64,000 nucleotides of DNA from Novipirellula artificiosorum (GTDB lineage: Bacteria; Planctomycetota; Planctomycetia; Pirellulales; Pirellulaceae), in assembly GCF_007860135.1 (NCBI RefSeq), contig NZ_SJPV01000001.1, positions 1,113,299 through 1,177,298 of the forward strand. The letters run 5' to 3'. Each line of letters opens with the position of its first letter. Position 1 is the first letter of the stretch. This document shows, in pieces, positions 9,801-17,906 of this stretch. The position numbers and the translations under genes are program-made. The notes beneath the pieces were generated by a model. The model was given only the letters and a program-made list of their open reading frames with translations. It was not told the origin of the DNA and did no database searches.

Positions 9801-10705
9801 ACGCGTTGGACGTCGCGTTTGGCCCCTTTGATGATGATCGTTCCCAGTTCAGGAACGAATTGGATTTGGGTGTCTCCGATCACGCCCGAACCGCCCTCGG
9901 CGGGGTCCGCACCTGTGCCGTCCTCGAAACCGCCACCTTCGTTGTTCGCAGCGGCAGACGAATCTCCACCTTCGACCGAGGGTGCAGCACCGGCGTCTTG
10001 TTGAAACAAGGCGTTGCGGAATCCTTGATTCGCATCGACCGGCAAAAGCTTCCGCGCGTCGAGTTGGCCCAAGACTTGAATCGCTCGTTGCACCGGAGCG
10101 GGCTCGGCGTTTTCCAGCCGCAACAGCTCCGTCACTTCTGTCAGCTTCGTTGGTGGCTCGTCGAGCGTCCCGATGATTTGACGCCATCCGTCCTGCGTGG
10201 AGTTCGGCGCCGTGACCGTGACCAAGTTGTTTCTACGATCGACTTCGATCGTGGTCCCCGTCAACGGGATGGCGTTGAGTTGGAACGACGCACGTTCGCC
10301 ATTCTGGCTGGTGGTGATCGGCAAGGGCGTACCGGCCAGCTTTTTCAAGCCGTCCTCGAACTCTCGCCAACTGATGCTTCGTAGCTGGATTTGAACCGGC
10401 CCGATCGCTGAAGCTTGTTGGATTTCACCGGATTGAAGCAACGAGACGACGTCTTTCGCAATTCGTTGCTGAGCCGCCTCGGGAGCCATCACGAGCAACT
10501 GGCCGTTCTTCAGATCCGAAGAGATCTTGACGCCATCAATGTCGCGATACATCAAGCTGAGCCGAGTGGCCAGCCCGCGGCTTTGAGCCGCCGGTACGTT
10601 TAATTTGCGTAATTCCGGTTTCGATGAACCTTGAGCCCACGCATTGCTAGCGACTGTGGAAAGCGACAACGCCAGGGTCAAAGTGCAGTATATCAAACGC
10701 CGCAT
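6839..10705 (-). CDS. very large secretin (GspD/PilQ-like outer-membrane channel)
   Basis: This 1288-residue protein is an outer-membrane secretin for a type II-like secretion or pilus machine. The start is ATG 10705, giving a clean signal peptide (MRRLIYCTLTLALSLSTVAS, cleaved near ANAWA-Q) and an upstream AAAGGTGG. Residues about 50-760 hold five or six NolW/secretin N-type repeats, more than the usual three or four. The secretin core follows: LSRPQIMTMDN near 868 and VPYLADIPVLGYFFKYD near 997. The final 260 residues are Ser/Pro/Gln-rich and unlike known secretins. Family members are usually 600-800 residues. No other secretion genes are adjacent; the partners downstream are a lipoprotein and a K+ channel. 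Confidence 0.92.
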   Translation of the reverse strand: MRRLIYCTLTLALSLSTVASNAWAQGSSKPELRKLNVPAAQSRGLATRLSLMYRDIDGVKISSDLKNGQLLVMAPEAAQQRIAKDVVSLLQSGEIQQASAIGPVQIQLRSISWREFEDGLKKLAGTPLPITTSQNGERASFQLNAIPLTGTTIEVDRRNNLVTVTAPNSTQDGWRQIIGTLDEPPTKLTEVTELLRLENAEPAPVQRAIQVLGQLDARKLLPVDANQGFRNALFQQDAGAAPSVEGGDSSAAANNEGGGFEDGTGADPAEGGSGVIGDTQIQFVPELGTIIIKGAKRDVQRVMDVIREIEKQSEVTQPDIEVIEMKYADSNAVAELLTQLYDDVLSARQGAVSITALDTPNALLLIGRSEAINSVRDLIAKVDIPIDESSRLRIFRLQYTSAADAEESIREFFTALPGSDDDPRPALGPRVRITADYRTNSLIISAAPRDMAEVTRLINELDVQQHSAKSEIKIFPLSNAIAEDLAPVIQEAISGESEVDGDGNMTTPSTTISIVPLGDNGNQILDSGILAGAVVTADTNANSIVVRAPAASMPLISELIRQLDIAPGIASLVKVFTIENGDATQLTAALQDLFGDDAATGGTSVGAGNLTGLPSSTASGDSSLVPLRFSTDQRTNSIIASGSADDLEVAESILLRLDTTGFSERITEVIWMRHSDAANIATAVSDYVTQRSTRLNSITQFQQGGLGPFDLPDRDLIAIAEPISNSLLLSVSPRLYEDVRRLIDKLDRRRPMVLMKVLLAEVRLGDEFEIGGEVGLQDSLMFDRGIATGSIATNNPQSVPGFTYNGNGTPNVNSFGQESLAGRGLSSFGVGSTNSSLGYGGFVLSAASESVSLLLRTLQDAQRLQILSRPQIMTMDNTEGFVQVGRQIARVTGVINNGVAGTQVVTEDIEVGLIMEVRPRVGADGLIIMDINATRSARDDNNGTVVPTGDGGTVTIDDILRTTAQSTVAAYSGQTVIFGGLIQKTRVATSRRVPYLADIPVLGYFFKYDREGEERTEMLVILTPMVINGEEDLDYVKASESSRMSWCLADIVEMHGDVGLSGGYGLWGPAVGGTIYPDMQPTIDDFQKHSDSGDRRYYPDTDAADVFCPDADSVMISDDAHSEGLIQTAPAMINQGASSLSEGAIYGSTLLPEQQSTQMVPLEATSSPNAMYLDTGAGVNGATDGRVTPSMSEPISNPYSESIPQDALSIPRSTQPLSPGFQEGASRAPVTPSTNVSRQVSWQNANSVSQPAASFPTRLGASGQKPTTQSQNSTTQPIPSIFPQAWIR

Positions 10706-10847
10706 TTGCGACCACCTTTGTGGTGTGTACCAAAGAGCATACCCATTGAACGGAAACAACGTGCGCGCTCGCCCGTTCAAACGGATTCATCGTCTCGATT
10801 GGTACAACCACTACAGTCAAAATACGCCGCAGGGTCACATGAATTTG

Positions 10848-11663
10848 CTAGGCGGCGACTTTGCCGTCTGCGTCGTCCTGGCTCGGTTCGCGATCCCCTT
10901 CGATTACCTCGTCTTCATGGTGAATCTCGGGTTTTCGTACCCTTCGCTCCGATTCCATGCGGTCAAACAGGCTGCCGAGCAGCTTGGGATGGAAACAGAC
11001 GTAGGCCCAGCTGAGCCCAAAGGCAGCTCCGCCACAGACGTCGCTGAGATAGTGGGCACCGGAAAACATGCGTTGTAACATCACGCCGACAAGGAAGATG
11101 GCGAACAGCACCCGGCCTCGCGGCAACACGGCCCACAGCCCCACGGCAAAGGCCGTCGCCGTCGCCATGTTCCCACTCGGAAACGCTCGCGTACTTGAAT
11201 CAAACGCAGCCACACGATCGAGGGTCCAATCGAACACCCACCGCCACGCAACATCGTACGAGGCAATGTCCAAATTCATGCATCCCGGTCGCTCCCGCAG
11301 AACAAACATCTTGACGAGCGTCGCAACCGCCCCGGCACCCATCGCCAACACGGCAAGCCGCGAGATGTAACGACGACTTCGCGGCGCCATCAACAAGATG
11401 CACAACAGGATCAAAAAAATCCCGGTCCCGTGAGAAAAAAAGCTGGTGAGATTGAGCAGATCACCCACTTCGCGAGACAGGTGCGTATTGGCAAACCAGC
11501 GACCAACCGGAACATCGACGAGCGTCAACATCGGGACGCTGAGCAACGCAATGCCCGCGATCCAGACCAAACTGGTGGTGCGAAACGGAGCAAGTTCGTC
11601 CGCATCGGCGCCACCAAACATTGATAGCTTGGGTCGCAACTTCGAATGATCACGATTTCGCAT
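10848..11663 (-). CDS. PAP2-family membrane phosphatase
   Basis: This 271-residue integral membrane protein of the PAP2 superfamily probably dephosphorylates a lipid phosphate such as undecaprenyl pyrophosphate or phosphatidate. The C1 motif is K118 to P126 (KMFVLRERP) and the C3 motif is R198-H204-D208 (RMFSGAHYLSD). The C2 motif reads PSGN at 162-165 where the family normally has PSGH, so a conserved active-site histidine is replaced by Asn. Five or six hydrophobic segments are visible. The charged C-terminal tail (after about residue 230) is cytoplasmic-looking. It is encoded on the same strand as the secretin, about 140 bases upstream of it. Confidence 0.85.
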   Translation of the reverse strand: MRNRDHSKLRPKLSMFGGADADELAPFRTTSLVWIAGIALLSVPMLTLVDVPVGRWFANTHLSREVGDLLNLTSFFSHGTGIFLILLCILLMAPRSRRYISRLAVLAMGAGAVATLVKMFVLRERPGCMNLDIASYDVAWRWVFDWTLDRVAAFDSSTRAFPSGNMATATAFAVGLWAVLPRGRVLFAIFLVGVMLQRMFSGAHYLSDVCGGAAFGLSWAYVCFHPKLLGSLFDRMESERRVRKPEIHHEDEVIEGDREPSQDDADGKVAA

Positions 11664-12722
11664 GTCAGAACCGAATCCGCAATGAAGAACGTTTGTGCTA
11701 GCATGCGGTCATGCCGCGCCGGCGCCAGGTTGAACACTGGTTCGGGAAGCTAATCAATAGGCGGCCACCAGGGGAAGATCATTTTTCCCCCCCAACCTTG
11801 AGGGGTGCGACCCTTTGTGGCCCTCGTCCTCTCACCCGATCATCCGCACGACCATCACGATTCGTTCTTGGGAATGACGTCGTGCAGTTTTTAAGTTGTT
11901 TATTTAAAAAGACTTACAAGATTTACCTCGCCCTCTGGGCTCGTTGTACCTCGCATCTCGGGTGGTGTCTAATACATCTGCGGGGTAGGTGACGAGATTT
12001 CGCTTTGGACCTTCGACAAACCACTGCGAATGATTGCTGCCTTGCGGTTCGCGCTGGTGCTGCGAACATGGGAAAGCCCGTTGCACGGAGGTGCGGTTCA
12101 TGGATGCGGTGGCTCTCGGACTCCTCGGTCAAAAAACCGGCTCATCCGACCGAAGCGCGCGGAACCCAGACTCAAGGTTTTTTTTGAAGGTATGGCTCCG
12201 GTGTCCAATGATCTCTTAGAAAAGAGTGCCCGACGGTCGGTCGTCCGCAGGGAACCTGTAGCACCCTTGGCGCACCGTCGACCGGGATATCCCTTGTCAA
12301 GTTGCACCTCTGCAGAGCTCGACTCCGTTTCTACCGGCAACTGCACGATAACAAGTGAAAATAGCTCCTGCCAGCAATGATGGGACACCGGAGAGATGCC
12401 TCGAAAACCTCCTGCGCACGCCTCCGCCGGATGAGCCAAAAAACCTAGGTGCGCAAGAGCCTCAGCAAGCTTGCACCTTCGCAAAAATCGGACAAGCGAC
12501 GCAGTACCCCCATCTCCGAGGAGGAAAGTATTCGTTGGCTCGAAGGATCTTCCCCCGAGCGTCCGCGTCAACGTGGTGCTGTGCGAAGAGGGGTGTGTAA
12601 ATACCATGGCCACAGAGGCAGGGTGAGGTCCCAAAACGCTTATTGTTGAAGTAATTAAAAACTGCTCGCACTGAATCGGGGACGGAGCGGCAACGCGCCG
12701 ACGTTGTCGGGCAACGCAAGCG
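11664..12722. other. 1.06 kb stretch without a convincing gene
   Basis: Several short frames are open on both strands. The longest is a minus-strand frame overlapping the next real gene, but none has a plausible start with a ribosome site, a domain or natural composition. The part around 12190-12400 remains open on the plus strand for 116 codons and could be a decayed gene or a dispersed intergenic repeat. No tRNA-like T-arm/anticodon pattern or transposase was seen. Confidence 0.5.
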
Positions 12723-13313
12723 CTATCGTAAATGGTTGCCAAACCGACCATCGGTTTGATCGACGGGCACAATGTAGAACCACTGGCCGTTGAATTGGAA
12801 ACGCTGCCAGGAGTTTGGCACGCTCGTGTTGGGGCGAGGGAACCCGTTCGGCGTGGGCATGTTCGGAGCATCGTACGGAGTCGGCTGCGGTGGCACCGGC
12901 AGCGGTGTCGCGTTGAAATAACGGGGGTCAGATTGCGGCGGTTGCGGGGCCTGGGGAGCAAGTCGGGGAGTGGGGTAAGCCGAATTCGGGGGCTCGAGAT
13001 TTGGGGTTTCGGGGCGCTGCGAACGAGCCCCGGGCATTGAAGGGGGGCCTGGTAACGGCGGTGCAGCGCGGCGTGGCTGCGCTCTCTCGGACTCAAGTTC
13101 TGCCAGACGCTGCTCCAACTTATTGATCCGTGCCAACAAACTCTGCATGGTCACAGGGGCGTGATTGCGCGTTGGGTCAGCTTGTAGAACGGGATGAGGG
13201 TTCCCAGGAAGATCGGGAATAGGGCTAACTGGGGAATCGTCCGCAAAGGCGGTATGGGCCAACAGACTGACCACGATCGACGCGAGCGTGAAGGCGATGG
13301 GGCGAATCAACAT
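12723..13313 (-). CDS. exported proline-rich protein of unknown function
   Basis: This is a 196-residue protein with a signal peptide (MLIRPIAFTLASIVVSLLAHTAFA). A short heptad-like helix follows (about 60-80, LLARINKLEQRLAELE), suggesting coiled-coil oligomerisation. The middle half is rich in Pro/Gln/Asn, and the end is an ordered-looking WQRFQFNGQWFYIVPVD. ATG 13313 is chosen because AGGGA lies 7 bases upstream and it gives the signal peptide. No family is recognised. A surface or periplasmic role follows from the signal peptide only. Confidence 0.75.
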   Translation of the reverse strand: MLIRPIAFTLASIVVSLLAHTAFADDSPVSPIPDLPGNPHPVLQADPTRNHAPVTMQSLLARINKLEQRLAELESERAQPRRAAPPLPGPPSMPGARSQRPETPNLEPPNSAYPTPRLAPQAPQPPQSDPRYFNATPLPVPPQPTPYDAPNMPTPNGFPRPNTSVPNSWQRFQFNGQWFYIVPVDQTDGRFGNHLR

Positions 13314-13561
13314 AAAATCCCTTTGACGAGTGAGAGTTGACGCGGCCAATTGAACGGAAAGTCAGTTGTCAAAATGGCCGGTGACGAAGCACGAAGTCTA
13401 CCGCGCGGACTTAACAGCAACAATCTTTGCCACGAGGGGATTGGACCTGGACAAGAGAGGGTCAGACCCCTTTTCGGATTGGTTTTAAGGTACACTGGAG
13501 TCCCCTGGTTTGACCGATCCGCTCAAAACCTGCGACATCCTCCTACCTCAAACGGATTGTG

Positions 13562-16500
13562 ATGAAGCTACGATTGATCCTCCTCGGCTGTTGGCTCGGT
13601 TGCTTCACGATCGCTTTGACGATCACGACCTCGGCAGACGCATTGGCGGCGGGATCCTACGCGTCGCAGGGTCGACGGATCAATCGCTCCGTCGCGGCCT
13701 GCGAAAAACTGCGTTTGGCGGTTACCGATTTGTCGTTGCAGTTCGGTGAACGCTATCCCGATGCTGAAAGCTATCTGGCTCGGCTGCATTCGATCGAAGC
13801 ACGTCTGGCGAGCGAGCCGCGACAAGCAGCCGATGAACTTGAGTCGCTTCGCCGAGAAGCGTTGATGGCCAACCCCTTGTTGGATTGCCGTGTAATCGTC
13901 GTCAAGCGACGCGCGAATCATCCGATCAAGGGGATCGCGATACCCGCACCGCATGAGACCAATTCAGGGTTACCGCGTGAGGGCTACGACAATGAGGTGC
14001 TTGTTGTCGATCTGAAGGCCCCGATCGAAAATGCGACCCGCCTGTTGAAACCCGAGGACGGCGGTTATGTCGGCGAACTTGATTTGCATTTTGATGCCGA
14101 CCGGATCCTGCTGACTCGTTCGGACCGCGAAAGTTGGAAGTTGTGGGAGATGGATCTGGACGGATCCCATTTGCACCAGGTCTCGCAGACTCCACCCGAT
14201 GTGGATTGTTTCGACGGATGCTATGTGCCTGACGGAGGGATCGTTTTCGCCAGCACCGCATCGTACCAATCGGTACCATGCTGGCACGGCAAGATGCCGA
14301 CCGGCAACTTGTATCGGATGAATCCAGACGGCACCGGGATGCGGCAATTGTGTTTTGACCAAGACGTCGATGCACATCCCGTTGTGCTCAATGATGGCCA
14401 AGTGATGTTCAGCCGCTGGGACTACACCGGAGTCAATCATATCTTTCAGCGCGAATTGATGGTCATGAACCCCGACGGCACTGGCCAACGGGCGGTTTAT
14501 GGCAGCAATTCGTATTTTCCCAACTCGCTATTTTTCCCCCGCCCGCTTCCGGGCCCCGCAAACCGGTTGGTCAGCATTTTGTCTGGCTACCACGGCGTAC
14601 CGCGGATGGGATGGCTGGTGATGCTTGATCCGTCACGAGGTTGGTACGGCGCCGACGGGATGGTTCATCGGATTTCTGGCACCGGCGCGGCCATCACGCC
14701 CGTGGTCAAAGATAATGCCGTCGACCAAGATTGGCCAAAGTTCTTGCATCCCTACCCGCTCAGCGATAAATACTTTTTGGTCAGCATGTTGGAAAATGCT
14801 CAGTCGAATTGGACCGTTTGCGTTGCGGACGTGTTTGATAACGTGCTGCCAATCTTTGGACAATCTGGCTACGCGATGTTGGAGCCGATTCCGGTGGTTC
14901 GCCAGCCAACGCCACCGGTTATCCCCGATCAAACGTTGGCATCGAAGGAAAATGCGACGGTCTATCTGAACGACATCTATTCGGGACCAGGATTAAAGGG
15001 AGTTCCACGCGGGACGGTGAAGGCCCTACGCGTCCTTTCCTATCACTTTGGATACCGCGAATTAGCTGGGTCAGACAAAATCGGTTATGGCGGTCCTTGG
15101 GATGGCATGCAAATCGAGGGGACGGTGCCGGTGGAACAGGATGGATCGGCCGTTTTTGAAGTCCCCGCCCGCACTCCGCTGGCGATCCAGCCGCTTGACG
15201 AAGAGGGCAAGGCGGTTCAGCTGATGCGGTCATGGTTCACCGCGATGCCGGGTGAAGTGGTCTCGTGCGTGGGATGCCATGAAACGCCGACCGAGGTCCC
15301 TCGCGTCGAATTGTCGTTGGCTGCTGCGAAGCCGCCGAGAGCCATCGATCCTTGGTACGGGCCGCCACGTGGTTTCGATTTTGCGCGCGAGGTCCAACCG
15401 GTGCTCGATCACCATTGTGCGGCATGTCATGATGGATCCAATGCTATGCCTGATCTGCGAGCGGAAACCGAAGTCGCGGTTCGCCAATCGTGGCCGATTG
15501 GGTACGCCGGACGTTTGGACCAACAGATGATGCGAGACACCGGCGGGCGGATGACCTACACGCCCGCGTACGACGCATTGATTCACTACATCCGCCGCGT
15601 TGGGGTCGAGGATGCTGTGGGGATGCACCGACCGGGCGAGTATCACGCCGATACCAGCCCCTTAGTCCAATTGCTTCGCAAGGGGCACCAAGGGGTGGAG
15701 TTGTCGGCTGAGGATTGGGATCGCATCGTCACTTGGATCGATCTCAACGGCCCTTGCCACGGGACGTGGGGCGACGTCTATCCGATCCCCAACGATGGGC
15801 ATCAGCGGCGAATGACGCTGCGGCGAATGTACGGTGGAGCCCTCCGTGATCCCGAAGTCATTCCCGCCGCTCGAGTGGACCGCCGCGCTGCGGCCCGACC
15901 GAACCCACCCGATCCACCGCCACGCGTGACGCTTGAGGATGACACGCTGCACCGTAACGCAACACGGAGTACGGGTGCACTTGATCCGGCGATACGAAAT
16001 CCGGCAACACGAACGATTGACTTGGGCGACGGAGTCACGATCAACTTGGTGCAAATTCCGGCGGGGCGATTCGTGATGGGATCGGTCGAGGCAGAACCGG
16101 ATGAATGGCCGCCCTCGGTCGTCGAAGTGACCGAGCCGTTTTGGATGGCGACGACGGAAATCACCAACGAACAGTTCGCTCGGTTTGACCCCGGTCATGA
16201 TTCCGGTTTCTACGCGCGGCGACTTCCCCGACCGGATTGTGAAGGAACCCCTTTGTCCGAGCCAAAACAACCGGTTGTTCGCGTTTCATGGGAACAAGCC
16301 AACCGGTTTTGCGAGTTCCTATCCAAAACAACGGGACAGAACTTTCAATTGCCGACCGAGCAGCAATGGGAATACGCTTGCCGTGCCGGAACGGAAACGC
16401 CGTTATGGTTCGGAGACACCGAGAGCGACTTTTCACTGTTTGAAAACCTGGCCGATGCAACGTTTAGCCGCGGAGTGATGCAGGCGTTGAAGGTTCATCC

Positions 16501-16849
16501 CGACGACGTCACCCAGTGGTCCGGTGGGGTGCCGCATTTGGTCTTGGAAGGGGCCAGGCTGGCCGAAGATCGATTCAACGATGGATACAGTGTCACCGCA
16601 CCAGTTGACCAATTCAAGCCGAATCCACTTGGCTTAGCGGACATGCACGGGAACGTCGCGGAATGGACGCAAACGCAATCGCCTGATTCCGATCGACGCG
16701 TCGTGCGGGGCGGTTCGTTTTTTGATCCTCCCCATCAGGCTCGCAGCGCCGTGCGCCGCCAATACCACCCCTGGCAACCGCTGTTCAACGTTGGATTCCG
16801 CGTGGTCTCAGCCGCCGAAGACGGCCGCCGCCACTCCAAGAAGGATTAA
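13562..16849 (+). CDS. HzsA-like beta-propeller protein with two CxxCH motifs and a formylglycine-enzyme-like domain
   Basis: This 1095-residue exported protein begins with a signal peptide (about 1-30, ATG 13562 preferred over the GTG at 13559). Residues about 160-460 resemble the PD40/propeller region of hydrazine synthase alpha-like planctomycete proteins (DVDCFDGCYVPDGGIVF). Two haem c attachment motifs follow, CVGCH at 569-573 and CAACH at 619-623. Residues about 826-1085 are an FGE/SUMF1-type fold (LVQIPAGRFVMGS, LPTEQQWEYACRAG, VVRGGSFFDP). The catalytic cysteine pair of true formylglycine-generating enzymes is absent from the C-terminal GGSF region, so sulfatase activation is unlikely. 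A periplasmic redox role is inferred. Its last 42 bases overlap the convergent gene. Confidence 0.85.
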   Translation: MKLRLILLGCWLGCFTIALTITTSADALAAGSYASQGRRINRSVAACEKLRLAVTDLSLQFGERYPDAESYLARLHSIEARLASEPRQAADELESLRREALMANPLLDCRVIVVKRRANHPIKGIAIPAPHETNSGLPREGYDNEVLVVDLKAPIENATRLLKPEDGGYVGELDLHFDADRILLTRSDRESWKLWEMDLDGSHLHQVSQTPPDVDCFDGCYVPDGGIVFASTASYQSVPCWHGKMPTGNLYRMNPDGTGMRQLCFDQDVDAHPVVLNDGQVMFSRWDYTGVNHIFQRELMVMNPDGTGQRAVYGSNSYFPNSLFFPRPLPGPANRLVSILSGYHGVPRMGWLVMLDPSRGWYGADGMVHRISGTGAAITPVVKDNAVDQDWPKFLHPYPLSDKYFLVSMLENAQSNWTVCVADVFDNVLPIFGQSGYAMLEPIPVVRQPTPPVIPDQTLASKENATVYLNDIYSGPGLKGVPRGTVKALRVLSYHFGYRELAGSDKIGYGGPWDGMQIEGTVPVEQDGSAVFEVPARTPLAIQPLDEEGKAVQLMRSWFTAMPGEVVSCVGCHETPTEVPRVELSLAAAKPPRAIDPWYGPPRGFDFAREVQPVLDHHCAACHDGSNAMPDLRAETEVAVRQSWPIGYAGRLDQQMMRDTGGRMTYTPAYDALIHYIRRVGVEDAVGMHRPGEYHADTSPLVQLLRKGHQGVELSAEDWDRIVTWIDLNGPCHGTWGDVYPIPNDGHQRRMTLRRMYGGALRDPEVIPAARVDRRAAARPNPPDPPPRVTLEDDTLHRNATRSTGALDPAIRNPATRTIDLGDGVTINLVQIPAGRFVMGSVEAEPDEWPPSVVEVTEPFWMATTEITNEQFARFDPGHDSGFYARRLPRPDCEGTPLSEPKQPVVRVSWEQANRFCEFLSKTTGQNFQLPTEQQWEYACRAGTETPLWFGDTESDFSLFENLADATFSRGVMQALKVHPDDVTQWSGGVPHLVLEGARLAEDRFNDGYSVTAPVDQFKPNPLGLADMHGNVAEWTQTQSPDSDRRVVRGGSFFDPPHQARSAVRRQYHPWQPLFNVGFRVVSAAEDGRRHSKKD

Positions 16850-17425
16850 CAGCAGCAAGAAGCCCAACAAGATCCAAACGATCAGTGACGTCTTGTACTT
16901 GATGTGGGGCGTTTGGGCGATGACGTCTTGGTAGGCGGGTGAAAAAACCGTTTGTCCCTTCTCGCTGACGAGCAAGTACAAAAAGTAACCGGAAATGATC
17001 GTACCGATCGGAATCGCCAACAGCCCGAGCACACTCAGCACGATCGCTACGATCCTGGCCCAGGGACGCAGCCGCCAGAGTCCGACGGCCGTAAAACCTT
17101 GCAGGATCCCAAGTCCAAAATAAATCATAGCCAGGACGGCGATCACGATACGCTCTTCGGGACCAAGGCCGCCTCCGCCAGCGGAGGCCAGCATGAACAG
17201 CGAGATCGGCACCATGAAAATGGTGCCGAGCATGTACAGCGTGCCAATCGATTTGACCGATGCTTCGTGATTCAGGTGGTAACGCCGGATCTGTTCTACT
17301 TCACCCCCGACCCCCGGGTTCAACGAAGTCTGAGCCGACGGAGCATAAGGATTTGCTGCCGGAGCGGTCCCCGAATTCGGGTCGTTCAGGTAGGGATTGG
17401 GCTCGTTGGGAGGCAAGTTAGACAT
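16808..17425 (-). CDS. four-helix membrane protein of unknown function
   Basis: This 205-residue protein has an Asn/Pro-rich cytoplasmic-type N-terminus (about 1-45) followed by four hydrophobic segments: about 58-80, 90-112, 122-150 and 180-203. The arrangement resembles small planctomycete membrane proteins, and no catalytic motif is seen. Its 3' end overlaps the end of the diheme/FGE-like gene by 42 bases tail to tail. It is transcribed in the same direction as the DUF2780-type gene 64 bases upstream. Confidence 0.75.
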   Translation of the reverse strand: MSNLPPNEPNPYLNDPNSGTAPAANPYAPSAQTSLNPGVGGEVEQIRRYHLNHEASVKSIGTLYMLGTIFMVPISLFMLASAGGGGLGPEERIVIAVLAMIYFGLGILQGFTAVGLWRLRPWARIVAIVLSVLGLLAIPIGTIISGYFLYLLVSEKGQTVFSPAYQDVIAQTPHIKYKTSLIVWILLGFLLLLILLGVAAAVFGG

Positions 17426-17489
17426 GGACGTGACTCGGCGATGACGAAACGGAGGGAAGAGGCCGCGACGTCACCTGAACGCCGCTGCA

Positions 17490-17906
17490 TCAATTTAGCA
17501 AGTTTTTCAGCATCGGTGCTTTTGCCAAGATTTGATTTAGCACATCGTCGCCGAGCTTGTCTTTCAGATACTCGATGACGGTGTTTGCGAATCCGCCCAT
17601 CTGATCCGCACTCAATCCGGCTGATTTGAGCGTTGCGTCAAGCTCCATTGCCTCGCCCGCTGAACTGCCAAACACCTTGGACGCCATCCCCGACAGCGCG
17701 CCCATCACGCCCGCGTCGGACTCGTTCGCCTTCTCCGTAGCAGCGGCAGCGGCGTTCTCGGCTCCTGGGATCGCCCCCGAAATTTTCTCAAACAAGTCGC
17801 CACCGACTTTGTTTTTTAGCATCGCCATTGCTTGGCCGGTGGCCGCATTGGCGGTATCCGCGTCGATTCCCAATTGTGCGCTCAGTTTTTGAATCAAATC
17901 ATCCAT
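17490..17906 (-). CDS. DUF2780-like helical protein
   Basis: This 138-residue, Ala/Gly-rich helical protein has the pattern MDDLIQKLSAQLGID at its start and KLGDDVLNQILAKAP at its end, resembling DUF2780 (VcgC/VcgE-like) proteins. No signal peptide or catalytic residue is visible. ATG 17906 is used; a 103-residue in-frame extension to 18215 has low-quality sequence and is rejected. The function of the family is unknown. Confidence 0.75.
   Translation of the reverse strand: MDDLIQKLSAQLGIDADTANAATGQAMAMLKNKVGGDLFEKISGAIPGAENAAAAATEKANESDAGVMGALSGMASKVFGSSAGEAMELDATLKSAGLSADQMGGFANTVIEYLKDKLGDDVLNQILAKAPMLKNLLN

Noticed and set aside
12098..13096. 332-codon minus-strand frame
   Set aside because: It overlaps the signal-peptide gene at 12723-13313 in another frame, lacks a start with a ribosome site and has Arg/Pro/Ser-biased shadow-like composition.
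16021..16849. Functional formylglycine-generating enzyme
   Set aside because: The fold resembles it, but the C-terminal active-site cysteine pair is missing.
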